Assembly: GCF_023898865.1 (NCBI RefSeq)
Contig: NZ_JAGSOV010000020.1
Coordinates: 124,001 to 188,000 of the forward strand
Direction: 5' to 3'
Length of the DNA: 64,000 nucleotides
Source of the DNA: Pseudonocardia humida
GTDB taxonomy: Bacteria > Actinomycetota > Actinomycetes > Mycobacteriales > Pseudonocardiaceae
Shown: positions 7,959-16,658 of the stretch, one piece after another
Numbering within the stretch: the stretch's first letter is position 1
Layout of the letters: each line of letters opens with the position of its first letter
The notes under the pieces: generated by a model
What the model was told of the DNA's origin: nothing
What the model saw: the letters and a program-made list of their open reading frames with translations, nothing else
The model's database searches: none
Program-made: the position numbers and the translations under genes

Positions 7959-8879
7959 TCATGCTCGGGGGCGCCGCCGGGCCAGCGCCTCCGCGCGCAG
8001 GCGCCGGGCGTCGGCGACCGGGCCCAGGTGCTCGAGCTTGTCCGGGTTGATCACCGCGCGGATCGTCTGGATCCGCCCGTCGAGGATGTCCAGGGCCATG
8101 ATCGCGAGGATCCGGCCGTCCCCGTCCTGCAGGACCGCGCCCGGCTGGTGGTTCACCTCGCGCGGGAGCACCTCGACGATGCCGCTCAGCAGCGGGGCGA
8201 ACGCGCCGATCAGCCGGGCCACGTTCGCGGCCCCGACCACCGGCCTGGCCAGCGCGGGACCCTTGTCCCCGCCGTCGGCGAGCGTCTGCACGTCGGGCGC
8301 GAGCAGCTCGGTGAGCCCGTCGAGGTCGCCCTCCCGGAAGGCGTCGAAGAACCGGGCGGCGAGCTCCTCCCGCTCCCGGCGGTCGGCCTCGAACCGCGGC
8401 CTGCCCTCCTGCATGTGCCGCCGCGCCCGCACCGCGAGCTGGCGGCACGCCGCCTCCGAGCGCCGCACCGCCGTGGCGATCTCCGGGTAGTCGAACCCGA
8501 ACACCTCCCGCAGCACGAAGACCGCCCGCTCCAGCGGGCTCAGCCGCTCCAGCAGCAGCAGCGCCGCCATCGACACCGAGTCGGCCAGCTCCGCCGACCG
8601 CTCAGGGTCGCCGTACGGGTCGTTCAGCAGCGGCTCGGGGAACCACGGTCCGACGTAGGCCTCCCGCCGGACGCGGGCCGAGCGCAGCACGTCGATCGAG
8701 ATCCGGGTGACCACGGCCGAGAGGAACGACTTGACCGACGCCGGCTCGGTCGCCGACGACTCGTAGCGCAGCCAGGTCTCCTGGACGGCGTCCTCCGCCT
8801 CGCTGACGCTGCCCAGGATCCGGTACGCGATCGCGAACAGCAGCGGGCGCAGGGCGGTGAACTCCTCGGTGCGGGTCAC
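7959..8879 (-). CDS. ECF41-type sigma factor (SigJ-like)
   Basis: A 306-residue ECF sigma factor. Region 2 contains YRILGSVSEAEDAVQETWLRY, region 4 LSPLERAVFVLREVFGFDY. Between and after them are the marks of the ECF41 group: GPWFPEPLL in the linker, LADGGDK in the SnoaL-like C-terminal domain and NPDKL near the C-terminus. In ECF41 proteins this extension switches the sigma factor on and off and replaces an anti-sigma factor. GTG 8879 was chosen because it lies 4 bases after the stop of the oxidoreductase gene; ECF41 genes are typically paired with an oxidoreductase or a carboxymuconolactone-decarboxylase-like gene that they control. Confidence 0.92.
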   Translation of the reverse strand: MTRTEEFTALRPLLFAIAYRILGSVSEAEDAVQETWLRYESSATEPASVKSFLSAVVTRISIDVLRSARVRREAYVGPWFPEPLLNDPYGDPERSAELADSVSMAALLLLERLSPLERAVFVLREVFGFDYPEIATAVRRSEAACRQLAVRARRHMQEGRPRFEADRREREELAARFFDAFREGDLDGLTELLAPDVQTLADGGDKGPALARPVVGAANVARLIGAFAPLLSGIVEVLPREVNHQPGAVLQDGDGRILAIMALDILDGRIQTIRAVINPDKLEHLGPVADARRLRAEALARRRPRA

Positions 8880-8883
8880 GCCG

Positions 8884-10107
8884 TCAGCCTGCCGTGGACG
8901 GCGCGCCCCGCAGGGCCACCCGCTCGGAGTGCGGCCAGCGGATCGCTCCCGGCAGGCGCCGTTCGACGCCGATCGAGGACGGGACCCCCCGCGTCTGGAC
9001 CCACTTGGCCGCCACCGCGGCGCGCCCGGTCCACGCCCATCCCCGCGCCACGTCGTTGCGGTCGGTGCGCTGCAGCACGGCCCGGCGGCTGCCCAGGCTG
9101 ACGCAGCGCGCGACGAACCCGAGGTCGAAGGCGGCGACGCCGTCGGGCCCCAGGCCGAGCGCCTCGGCGCGCAGCACGTCGGCCGCCTGCGCGGCCGAGG
9201 GCAGCGCGGCCTGGCAGGACATGCTGTAGCGGTCGCCACCCGGGCCGGGCACGTGCCCTGCGTCGCCCACGGCCAGCACGGCCGGGTGCGAGACCGACCG
9301 CAGCGCACCGTCGGTGAGCACCGCGCCCCGGTCGTCGACGGCGATCCCGGACTCGCGGGCCAGCGGCGGCGCCGCGAACCCGCCGCACCAGACGGTCAGC
9401 TCGGAGGGCACCTCGTCGCCCCCGTCGAGCAGCAGCCGGTCGGCCTCCACGGCCCGCACCCGCGTCCGCCCGATGGTCTGCACGCCCAGCTGCGCCAGCG
9501 AGTCGAGCACGTGCTCTCCCGCCCGCGGGCTGAACCACCCCCCGACCTCCCCCGCCGTCACCAGCCGCACCCGCACGTCCGGTCGGGTCTCGGCCAGCTC
9601 GGCGACCGTCTCCAGCCCGGTGAACCCCCCGCCGACGACGGCGACCTCCGCCCCCTCCCGCAGGGCGGCGAACGCGGGCCGCAACCGGTGCGCCGACGCC
9701 AGGTCGCCCACGGCGTGCGCGTGCTCCCCGCCCGGGACCGGCACCGGCTCGGTGATGCTCCCGGTGGCGAGGACGACCCGGTCGAACGGGACGTCGCGCC
9801 GGCCGTCGGGCCCGGAGACGACGGCCCGCCCGGCGTCGGGGTCGAGCTCGGTCACCGCCCCCTCGACGAACGTGACGCCCGCACCCAGCATGTCCCGCAG
9901 ACCCGGCGCGGCGACCCGCTGCCCGACGGCGACGTGGTGCAGGCGCAGCCGGTTGACGAAGGTCGGCCGCGGGTTCACCACGGTGACGTCGACGCGACCA
10001 CGGGACCGGCCGGCCAAGCGGACGGCGGCGGTGGTACCGGCGAAGCCGGCCCCGATGACCAGGACCCGCATCCGGCCCTGCGGTGCGGTGCTCTGCGATG
10101 CGCTCAT
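8884..10107 (-). CDS. FAD-dependent NAD(P)H oxidoreductase (NDH-2-like)
   Basis: A pyridine nucleotide-disulfide family flavoprotein of about 407 residues. It has an N-terminal FAD site (VLVIGAGFAGTTAAVRLAG), a central NAD(P)H site (VAVVGGGFTGLETVAELAE) and the late FAD-binding VLAVGDAGHV. No CxxxxC redox pair is evident, which separates it from disulfide reductases and fits type-II NADH dehydrogenase-like or nitrite-reductase-like enzymes. Start ATG 10107 gives a short lead before the Rossmann fold; ATG 10149 would add 14 residues. The stop is 4 bases from the ECF41 sigma gene, marking it as the likely target and partner of that sigma factor. Confidence 0.88.
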   Translation of the reverse strand: MSASQSTAPQGRMRVLVIGAGFAGTTAAVRLAGRSRGRVDVTVVNPRPTFVNRLRLHHVAVGQRVAAPGLRDMLGAGVTFVEGAVTELDPDAGRAVVSGPDGRRDVPFDRVVLATGSITEPVPVPGGEHAHAVGDLASAHRLRPAFAALREGAEVAVVGGGFTGLETVAELAETRPDVRVRLVTAGEVGGWFSPRAGEHVLDSLAQLGVQTIGRTRVRAVEADRLLLDGGDEVPSELTVWCGGFAAPPLARESGIAVDDRGAVLTDGALRSVSHPAVLAVGDAGHVPGPGGDRYSMSCQAALPSAAQAADVLRAEALGLGPDGVAAFDLGFVARCVSLGSRRAVLQRTDRNDVARGWAWTGRAAVAAKWVQTRGVPSSIGVERRLPGAIRWPHSERVALRGAPSTAG

Positions 10108-10226
10108 GCCCACGGGACGAGGTGGTGCTCCCGGCTGTGACATCGCCACCGGTGCCAGGGCGTTGACGTCGCGGGGTGACGGGCACCACGATCGGACCGC
10201 CCTGATGGTGATCCGGGAGGACGACG

Positions 10227-11627
10227 ATGTCCGACAGCACCGAGCGGTCCACCGCGGTCGACCCGTACACGCTCACCGCCGACGGCATCAAGGAACCCCC
10301 CGTCGGGTGGCGGGCCAGCGCGCGCTACTTCGGCCCCGGGCTGATCCTCAGCGCGTCGATCGTCGGCTCCGGCGAGCTGATCGCCACCACCGCGCTCGGC
10401 GCCCAGGCCGGGTTCGTGCTGCTCTGGCTGGTCATCGTCAGCACCCTGGTGAAGGTGGCCGTCCAGATCGAGCTGGCGCGCTGGACCATCGCGACCGGGG
10501 AGCCCGCGCTCACCGGCTACAACAGGGTCCCCCCGCGGATCGGCGGGATCGGCTGGGTCAACGTGCTGTGGGCGGTCCTGGCGCTGTCGAAGCTGCTGCA
10601 GCTCGGCGGGATCATCGGCGGCACGGCGGTGGCGTTCAGCGTCCTGCTGCCCTTCGGCGGCGACCCGCTCGCCTTCACCTCGCTGCTGATCTGGACCTCG
10701 ATCGTCGCCGTCGGCAGCATCGCGCTGCTGTACTCCAACAGCTACACGCTCATCGAACGCGGCGCCGCGGCGCTGGTGGTCGTCTTCACCGCCGTCACCG
10801 TGCTCATCGCGCTGGGCCTGCCGCTCACGCCGTTCGCCTACGGGATCGACGACCTCGGCAGCGGCCTGACCTTCCTCATCCCCGTCGGCGCCCTGGGCGC
10901 GGCGCTGGCGATGTTCGGCATCACCGGCGTCGGCGCCGACGAGATCACCTTCTACACGTACTGGTGCGTGGAGAAGGGGTACGCGCGCTGGGCGGGCCCG
11001 AACGACGGCAGCGAGGAGTGGGTCCGCCGGGCCAACGGCTGGATCCGCGTGATGTACAAGGACGCGATCGTGTCCTGGGTGATCTACACCTTCGGGACGC
11101 TGGCGTTCTACCTGATGGGCGCGGCGGTGCTGCAGCCCCAGGGCCTGGTCCCCCAGGGCAACACGCTGATCACCACGCTGTCCCGGATGTACACCGACAC
11201 CGTCGGCGAGTGGGCGAGCGTCATCTTCCTGCTCGGCGCGATCGCGGTGCTCGGTTCCACGATGTGGGCGGCGATCCCCAGCTGGTCGCGGATGTACACG
11301 AACCTGCTCGCCACGTTCGGGGTGCTCGACTGGCACGACCCGGTCGCCCGGCTGCGCTGGATCCGGGTCTTCACGGTGGCGCTGCCCCTCCTGTGGGGTG
11401 TCCTCTACCTGACCATCCAGTCCCCGGTGATCATGGTGCAGATCGCCGGGGTGATGACGGGGATCTTCCTGGTCGCGGTGGTGTGGGCGGTGTACTGGCT
11501 GCGGCGCCACGAGACCGACCCGCGGTTGCACGGGAGCCGCGCGTTCGCGATCTGCCTCGCAGTGAGCAGCGCGGCGATCGCGTTGCTGGGCCTGTACTCG
11601 CTGGCGGACGTCACCGGGATCATCTGA
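10227..11627 (+). CDS. Nramp-related divalent metal transporter
   Basis: A 466-residue polytopic protein with about 11 membrane helices. The first helix reads GPGLILSASIVGSGELIATT, the position where classic Nramp proteins carry the metal-binding DPGN; here Asp and Asn are absent. The helix-6 region has FGITGVGADEITFYTYW in place of the usual MPH motif. It therefore belongs to the Nramp superfamily but to a divergent branch, and metal or even a different substrate is uncertain. Ribosome site GGGAGGACGACG precedes ATG 10227. It stands alone, divergent from the oxidoreductase-sigma operon and convergent with the DUF6223 gene. Confidence 0.82.
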   Translation: MSDSTERSTAVDPYTLTADGIKEPPVGWRASARYFGPGLILSASIVGSGELIATTALGAQAGFVLLWLVIVSTLVKVAVQIELARWTIATGEPALTGYNRVPPRIGGIGWVNVLWAVLALSKLLQLGGIIGGTAVAFSVLLPFGGDPLAFTSLLIWTSIVAVGSIALLYSNSYTLIERGAAALVVVFTAVTVLIALGLPLTPFAYGIDDLGSGLTFLIPVGALGAALAMFGITGVGADEITFYTYWCVEKGYARWAGPNDGSEEWVRRANGWIRVMYKDAIVSWVIYTFGTLAFYLMGAAVLQPQGLVPQGNTLITTLSRMYTDTVGEWASVIFLLGAIAVLGSTMWAAIPSWSRMYTNLLATFGVLDWHDPVARLRWIRVFTVALPLLWGVLYLTIQSPVIMVQIAGVMTGIFLVAVVWAVYWLRRHETDPRLHGSRAFAICLAVSSAAIALLGLYSLADVTGII

Positions 11628-11647
11628 CCGGCGACGCCGCCGGCCGG

Positions 11648-12052
11648 TCAGCCGGCCGGTTCGGTGCGGCGGGAGCGGGTCAGGGCCAGCCGGCCGAGGA
11701 CCGCGCCGACCAGCCCGAGCACCAGGGCCAGGGCGCCGCCGGCCACCCCGTTGCCCGTGCCGAGGCCACCGTCGGCGACCGCCAGGTTCACCGCGCCGTT
11801 GACCGCGCCGGTCAGCCCGGCCACCAGGGCCACGACGGCCCCTCTCCGGCCGCCGTCGCCGGTGCCGCGGCGGGAGCGGGCCAGTGCCCGCCCGCCGACG
11901 ACCACGCCGACCAGCGCGACCAGCGCGGCCGCGCTGGCCCAGATCCGCGCGGGGGTCCCGATGAAGGTGCCCAGGCCCTGGTTCGCGCATTCGGCGGGCG
12001 ACGTGCAGATCTGCTCGACCGCCGGTGCGGCGAGCGCGAACAGGACGGACAT
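11648..12052 (-). CDS. DUF6223 family small membrane protein
   Basis: A 134-residue protein with an N-terminal hydrophobic segment or signal, one central helix (ASAAALVALVGVVVGG) and two more glycine/alanine-rich helices after the GRRGAVVALVAGLTGAV motif. The pattern RGAVVALVAG ... GTGNGVAGGALALVLGLVGAVLG is that of the family I know as DUF6223, which has no known role. ATG 12052 gives the expected N-terminus. It follows the DUF998 gene on the same strand by 56 bases and is probably cotranscribed. Confidence 0.8.
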   Translation of the reverse strand: MSVLFALAAPAVEQICTSPAECANQGLGTFIGTPARIWASAAALVALVGVVVGGRALARSRRGTGDGGRRGAVVALVAGLTGAVNGAVNLAVADGGLGTGNGVAGGALALVLGLVGAVLGRLALTRSRRTEPAG

Positions 12053-12108
12053 GGCGTGCTCCTTCTTCCTCGGTCCGGACGTGCACGGGTACTCGCTCCA
12101 CCGCCGGC

Positions 12109-12795
12109 TCAGCCCACCGGCGCCGTGGACGCCGGGACACCGCCTCGGCGTGCCGACTCCCGTCGGTACAGCGGCACGGCCAGCGCGGTCACCCAGATCC
12201 ACGGCAGCCCGAGGAAGATCACCGCGAGGGCGTAGGGATAGCCGCCCACGGCGGAGTTGACGGCCGTCAGGACCGCGAACACGATCGGGACGGCGGCACC
12301 GTAGAGGCCGTGGAACCAGGCCCACCCCCGGCGCCCGGCGGCGGCGAAGTGCCACGCGATCAGCACGCTCGTCGCGATGAGGAGGACGGTGCTGGCCCCC
12401 CGCGAGGCGTTCTGGACAGCCCCTTGCCAGGTGCCCCCCACCACCTCCGCCGCGCCGGGCGGGAAGCCGGCCGCCGGGTCCGCGGTGAGCGCGCCGCCGA
12501 CGGCGTACGCCACGCCGAAGAGCCCGAGCAACCGCGGCCCCCACACCGCGCCCCGGCCCGGCCGCAGCACCTGCGCGACCCCGAGCGCGAACAGCACCGT
12601 GAGCACCCCGACCAGCAGCATGTTCGACCGGTGGATCCAGCCCAGGTCGCCGGCGGTCAGCGCGGTGAAGCGGTGCCGGGCCAGGTCGAACCCGTCGCGG
12701 GTGAGCGCCTGGGCCATCGCCACCGCCACGTACACCGGACCGGCCACGGCGCCGCAGACCAGCAGCGCCCGCGTCGGCAACGTCCGTCTCGCCAT
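12109..12795 (-). CDS. DUF998 family membrane protein
   Basis: A 228-residue protein with six likely membrane helices. The family signs are RDGFDLARHRFTALTAGDLG after helix 1, which sits in the extracytoplasmic loop, and IHRSNMLLVG. DUF998 proteins are common in actinomycetes, and their role is not established. Upstream is the 3' end of a TetR gene on the same strand 203 bases away, so linkage to that regulator is possible but not shown. Confidence 0.88.
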   Translation of the reverse strand: MARRTLPTRALLVCGAVAGPVYVAVAMAQALTRDGFDLARHRFTALTAGDLGWIHRSNMLLVGVLTVLFALGVAQVLRPGRGAVWGPRLLGLFGVAYAVGGALTADPAAGFPPGAAEVVGGTWQGAVQNASRGASTVLLIATSVLIAWHFAAAGRRGWAWFHGLYGAAVPIVFAVLTAVNSAVGGYPYALAVIFLGLPWIWVTALAVPLYRRESARRGGVPASTAPVG

Positions 12796-12998
12796 CGTGT
12801 CCCCTTCGATCGCCTCGTGGCGACGATCCTGGTGGCGGGGGCGGGTCGGCGCGTCGGACGGCGGAGGTGTCTTCGCCCTGGTCCGCCGGGGGTACGGTCA
12901 GCCGCCCGCGGTAGGCGTCCTCATCCGTCCGCGGTAGCCCGCTGCCGAGCGGTCCACCTCCGGACCGACGCCCGCGGTCGTGCTCGCGTGGCGCCCGG

Positions 12999-13643
12999 TC
13001 AGCCCGACCCGGCCGCGCCACGCACCCCGACCGCGGGCAGCAGCACCCCGTCGATCAGGGAGAGCAGGAACTCCCGGTCGACCGGCAGGTGCAGCATCAG
13101 GACCCGGTAGGCGACCATCGAGGGCACGATCAACGCGATGGTGTCGAGGTCGGCGACGGGCGCGATCTCGCCGCGATCGACCGCGCGCTGCAGGAGCAGG
13201 CGGTTGATCCGGGCACGCGGCTCCATGATCGCGGCGTGCGCGACCTGGGCGAGCTCGGGCTCCTTGGCCAGCAGGGACACGATCCCGGCCATCACCCTGG
13301 TCTTCTTCGCGCTGTCCTCGATGGAGTGCGGCTTGATCATCGCGACGAGGTCGCCGCGGAGGGTGCCGGTGTCGGGCAGCGCGGCCGGATCGGCGTCGCG
13401 CTCCTTCATGCAGCTCACGGCGTCGAGCACGAGGTCGCTCTTGGACGTCCAGCGCCGGTAGAGCGTGGCCTTCCCGGCCTTGGCGCGCGCGGCGACCATG
13501 TCGACGGTCATCCCGTCGAAGCCGACCTCGGCCAGCACGTCGACGGCGGCCTCGAGGATCTCCGCGTCGCGGCTGTGGTCGCGCTTGCGCCCCAGCTTGG
13601 CGGGGACCGCCGCCACGGGCGCGGAGGAGCCGAGTTGCGTCAT
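12999..13643 (-). CDS. TetR family transcriptional regulator
   Basis: A 214-residue repressor with an N-terminal TetR helix-turn-helix at about 28-75 (AAVDVLAEVGFDGMTVDMVA then GKATLYRRWTSKSDLV). The C-terminal ligand domain belongs to the TetR_C group that controls efflux pumps (DTGTLRGDLVAMI). It is transcribed divergently from a DHA2 exporter gene, with a 75-base gap that contains a 16-base palindrome. The usual arrangement is a repressor that controls the exporter and itself. Confidence 0.93.
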   Translation of the reverse strand: MTQLGSSAPVAAVPAKLGRKRDHSRDAEILEAAVDVLAEVGFDGMTVDMVAARAKAGKATLYRRWTSKSDLVLDAVSCMKERDADPAALPDTGTLRGDLVAMIKPHSIEDSAKKTRVMAGIVSLLAKEPELAQVAHAAIMEPRARINRLLLQRAVDRGEIAPVADLDTIALIVPSMVAYRVLMLHLPVDREFLLSLIDGVLLPAVGVRGAAGSG

Positions 13644-13698
13644 CGCGGCCCTCCCAGTCTCTCGGGCTCGATCCTAACTCATGGAACCTGTCAGTTTC

Positions 13699-13714
13699 GG
13701 AACTCCTTAGTTCC
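13699..13714. promoter_or_regulatory. Palindromic operator between tetR and DHA2 exporter
   Basis: GGAACT-CCTT-AGTTCC is a perfect 6+4+6 inverted repeat, ending 4 bases before the exporter start at 13719. A related GGAAC half-site lies just upstream at about 13684. Binding here by the divergent TetR protein would block both promoters. Confidence 0.6.
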
Positions 13715-13718
13715 GTAT

Positions 13719-15209
13719 ATGGTGGCGTCCGTGCCACAGACCTCCGCCCCACCACCCGCCCGCCGCTGGCTGGCCCTCGCCACCGTCGGGCTCGCCCAGC
13801 TCATGATCGTTCTCGACGCCACGGTCGTGAACATCGCGCTGCCCGCCGCCCAGGCCGACCTGGGCTTCTCCGTCGGCGACCGGCAGTGGATCATCACGGC
13901 CTACTCGCTGGCGTTCGGCAGCCTGCTACTGCTCGGCGGCCGCCTCTCGGACCTGATGGGCCGCAGGCGGACCTTCGTCATCGGGCTGGTCGGCTTCGCC
14001 GCCGCGTCCGCGCTGGGTGGCGCGGCCACGAGCTTCGGCATGCTGGTCGGGGCCCGGGCCCTGCAGGGGGCGTTCGGCGCGTTGCTCGCGCCGACCGCGC
14101 TGGCCCTGCTGACCACGACGTTCACCGTGTCGAAGGAGCGCGCCCGCGCGTTCGGCGTCTTCGGCGCCATCGCCGGCGCGGGCGGCGCGATCGGGCTGCT
14201 GCTCGGGGGCGTGCTCACCCAGACGCTCGACTGGCGCTGGAACCTCTACATCAACGTCGTGATCGCCGCGATCGCCGTCGTCGGCACGGTGATGTTCGTC
14301 GACGACGCGGTGCGCACCGGCCCGCGTCCCCGCCTCGACGTGCCCGGCACGGCACTCGTCTCCGCAGCGCTGTTCCTGCTGGTCTACGGCTTCTCGAACA
14401 TCGAGTCGGAGGGCTGGGGCTCGCCGCTGAGCTGGGGTGCGCTCGCCACCGCCTGCGTGCTGCTGGTCGGATTCGTCGTGCGGCAGCGGCGGGCCCGCCA
14501 CCCGCTGCTGCCGCTGGCGATCCTGCTCGACCGCAACCGCGGCGCCGCCTACGCGTCGATCCTGATCGCCGGCTCCGGGATGTTCGGGGTCTTCCTGTTC
14601 GTGACCTTCTACCTGCAGACCACGCTGGGGTTCACCCCGATCCAGACCGGCCTGTCGTTCCTGCCGATGGTGGCGATGCTCGTGCTGGCCGCCCAGATCG
14701 GCACGAACCTCGCGCTCCCGCGCCTCGGCCCGAAGGTGATGGTCCCGACGGGCATGGCCTTGGCGACGGTCGGCATGCTCTACCTGACCCGGCTCGGCGT
14801 CGACAGCACCTACACCGCCGACGTGCTGCCCGCGCTGGCACTCGTCGGGCTGGGCATGGGCACGATCATGCCCGCATCCATGCAGACGGCCACGCTGGGC
14901 GTGGAGCCCGCCTTCGCGGGTGTGGCGTCGGCTCTGGTGAACACGGCGCAGCAGGTGGGCGGGTCGATCGGCACAGCGGTGCTCAACACCCTGGCGGCCA
15001 CCGCCGCGACGGCCTACCTGGCCTCGCACGTCCCCGCCACGGACGCGGTGCTCGCCCAGGCCGCGGTCCACAGCTACGCCACCGCCTACTGGTGGGGCGC
15101 GGGGTTCTTCGCCGTCGGCGGGGTGCTCGCCGCGCTGCTCTTCCGCAGGAGGGTCACCGAGGAGCCCACCGTCCCCGCCGCCGGCGTGGCCGAACCGGCC
15201 ATCGCCTGA
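13719..15209 (+). CDS. DHA2-type MFS drug exporter
   Basis: A 496-residue transporter with 14 predicted membrane helices. The N-terminal helix carries LMIVLDATVVNIALPAAQADL, a hallmark of the DHA2 (EmrB/QacA) family with the membrane-embedded Asp, followed by the loop motif GGRLSDLMGRRRTF and motif C AIAGAGGAIGLLLGG. Proton-driven export of cationic or lipophilic drugs is the usual role. The start may be ATG 13719, GTG 13722 or GTG 13731; all lie right at the operator, so the mRNA could be nearly leaderless. Control by the divergent TetR gene is likely. Confidence 0.92.
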   Translation: MVASVPQTSAPPPARRWLALATVGLAQLMIVLDATVVNIALPAAQADLGFSVGDRQWIITAYSLAFGSLLLLGGRLSDLMGRRRTFVIGLVGFAAASALGGAATSFGMLVGARALQGAFGALLAPTALALLTTTFTVSKERARAFGVFGAIAGAGGAIGLLLGGVLTQTLDWRWNLYINVVIAAIAVVGTVMFVDDAVRTGPRPRLDVPGTALVSAALFLLVYGFSNIESEGWGSPLSWGALATACVLLVGFVVRQRRARHPLLPLAILLDRNRGAAYASILIAGSGMFGVFLFVTFYLQTTLGFTPIQTGLSFLPMVAMLVLAAQIGTNLALPRLGPKVMVPTGMALATVGMLYLTRLGVDSTYTADVLPALALVGLGMGTIMPASMQTATLGVEPAFAGVASALVNTAQQVGGSIGTAVLNTLAATAATAYLASHVPATDAVLAQAAVHSYATAYWWGAGFFAVGGVLAALLFRRRVTEEPTVPAAGVAEPAIA

Positions 15210-15230
15210 CGCCGCACCCCCCGAGCGCGA

Positions 15231-15563
15231 TCAGGACGGGTCGGGATCGCGCCGGGGGGTCCGCCGGCCCAGCCTGCTCACGTCCACCCCGCCGTCGGCG
15301 AGGATGCGGCGGGCCTTCACCAGCTTGTAGACGAACAGCGCCACCGCGGCGATGACGCCGGCGTCGTCGACCAGCCCCAGCGGGCCGAGGACCATCTCCG
15401 GCGCGATGTCGATGGGCGAGATCAGGTACAGCGCAGCACCGCCCATGGCGATCAGGCCGCGCGGCGGGATGCGGTAGCGCCACATCACGTACCCGATCAC
15501 CAGGACGACGAGCAGTGCGAGCACGCCGACGATCAGCAGGGTGGTGCGCAACCAGTCGGGCAT
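15231..15563 (-). CDS. YkvA-like DUF1232 membrane protein
   Basis: A 110-residue protein with one N-terminal membrane helix, then a second hydrophobic segment carrying the DUF1232 signature (ALYLISPIDIAPEMV followed by GLVDDAGVIAAVALFVYKLV). The family is widespread and of unknown function. The start ATG 15563 was chosen over an in-frame ATG ten codons upstream because GGAG precedes it. It is convergent with the DHA2 exporter, leaving 21 bases. Confidence 0.88.
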   Translation of the reverse strand: MPDWLRTTLLIVGVLALLVVLVIGYVMWRYRIPPRGLIAMGGAALYLISPIDIAPEMVLGPLGLVDDAGVIAAVALFVYKLVKARRILADGGVDVSRLGRRTPRRDPDPS

Positions 15564-15620
15564 GGCTCCAGTCTGCTGGTGCGGCCACCACACCGCATGA
15601 CGGCCGGGTGACGTCGACCC

Positions 15621-16595
15621 TCAGGACGGCCCCGCGTAGCGGGTGGCGACCGCGGCGGCGCGATCGCGCAGGGACGTGCGCAACCACTCCGGGGCCAGCG
15701 CCTCCGCGTTCGTGGCCAGCTGCCACAGCGCCCACTCGGCGTGCCGCTGATCCTGGAAGGTCACCTCCAGCCGCAGCCGGCCGTCGACGTCGGCTTCTTC
15801 GGCGTGCACGGCCAGGGCCGCGCCCACCAGGTCCTCGCGCCGCGCCGGGTCCACCCGCACCAGCACGGTGACCTGGTCGCCGCCGGTCCGGAACCGCGTG
15901 CTGCGCTCCTGCCAGACCCGGTCCAGGTCGACACGGTCCGGTCGTTGCGCGGGTTCGTCGAGCTCCTCGGCGGCCAGGACCCTGGCCAGCCGGTAGGTGC
16001 GGTCCGCGCCGGCCCTGGTGGCCAGCAGGTAGCCCTGGTCGCGCACGGTGACCAGGCCGATCGGGTCCACCGTGCGCCACGTCGGGGCCTGGTCCGCGGC
16101 CGCGTAGTGGATGCGCAGCTTGTGCCCGGCGAACACCGCCCGCCGGATCTCGGCCACCACCGTGGTGGGCACCTCCTCGGCGACCAGCCGGCGCGAGAGG
16201 AGATCGGTCTCCGGGTCGATGAGCAGGCGCTGGACCGCCCCGGCCGCGGTGACCCGGTAGCTCTCGGGCAGCGCGTCGACCACCTTGCGCATGGCCGAGG
16301 CGAGCGCCGAACCGAGGCCGAACGCCTGCGCGCCGCGCCGCGATCCGGCGACCAGCAGGGCGAGCGCCTCGTCGTGGTTCAGCCCGGTGAGCTCGGTCTG
16401 GAACCCGGGCAGCAGCGCGAACCCGCCGAGCCTGCCGCGTTCGGCGTAGACCGGGACGCCGGCCGCGGACAGCGCCTCGATGTCGCGCATGACGGTGCGG
16501 GTGGACACCTCGAGCTCGCGGGCCAGCGCCGCCGCGGACAACCGACCGTGCCGGCGCAGCAGCAGCACCAGCGACACCAACCGGTCGGCGCGCAC
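15621..16595 (-). CDS. YafY-type HTH/WYL domain regulator
   Basis: A 324-residue regulator. Residues 1-60 form an HTH_11 winged helix (RADRLVSLVLLLRRHGRLSA then SVSTRTVMRDIEALSAAGV type). Residues about 140-220 form the WYL domain, seen as LRIHYAAADQAPTWRTVDPIGLV and YLLATRAGADRTYRLARV, thought to bind ligands or nucleic acid. A WCX C-terminal domain follows. GTG 16595 starts the protein with the typical RADRL. It is divergent from a SnoaL-like gene across 63 bases that include a palindrome, suggesting it controls that gene and itself. Confidence 0.92.
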   Translation of the reverse strand: MRADRLVSLVLLLRRHGRLSAAALARELEVSTRTVMRDIEALSAAGVPVYAERGRLGGFALLPGFQTELTGLNHDEALALLVAGSRRGAQAFGLGSALASAMRKVVDALPESYRVTAAGAVQRLLIDPETDLLSRRLVAEEVPTTVVAEIRRAVFAGHKLRIHYAAADQAPTWRTVDPIGLVTVRDQGYLLATRAGADRTYRLARVLAAEELDEPAQRPDRVDLDRVWQERSTRFRTGGDQVTVLVRVDPARREDLVGAALAVHAEEADVDGRLRLEVTFQDQRHAEWALWQLATNAEALAPEWLRTSLRDRAAAVATRYAGPS

Positions 16596-16619
16596 CCGGG
16601 GAACTCTACCGGGATATAT

Positions 16620-16632
16620 GACACAGGGTGTC
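16620..16632. promoter_or_regulatory. GACAC-AGG-GTGTC palindrome, probable WYL-regulator operator
   Basis: This 5+3+5 perfect inverted repeat lies in the 63-base space between the divergent WYL regulator and SnoaL-like genes. The flanking ATATAT just before it may be part of a promoter -10 region. Confidence 0.5.
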
Positions 16633-16658
16633 TTACTTGGTCGGGGAGGCTCACCGGC

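Noticed and set aside
11628..11647. Repeated GCCGGCCGG between Nramp-like and DUF6223 genes
   Set aside because: Simple GC-rich repeat; self-palindromic hexamers make any hairpin ambiguous.
10104..12140. 678-codon minus-strand open frame opposite the Nramp-like gene
   Set aside because: The plus strand encodes clear membrane helices; the minus translation is Arg/His/Asp-rich without any known pattern.
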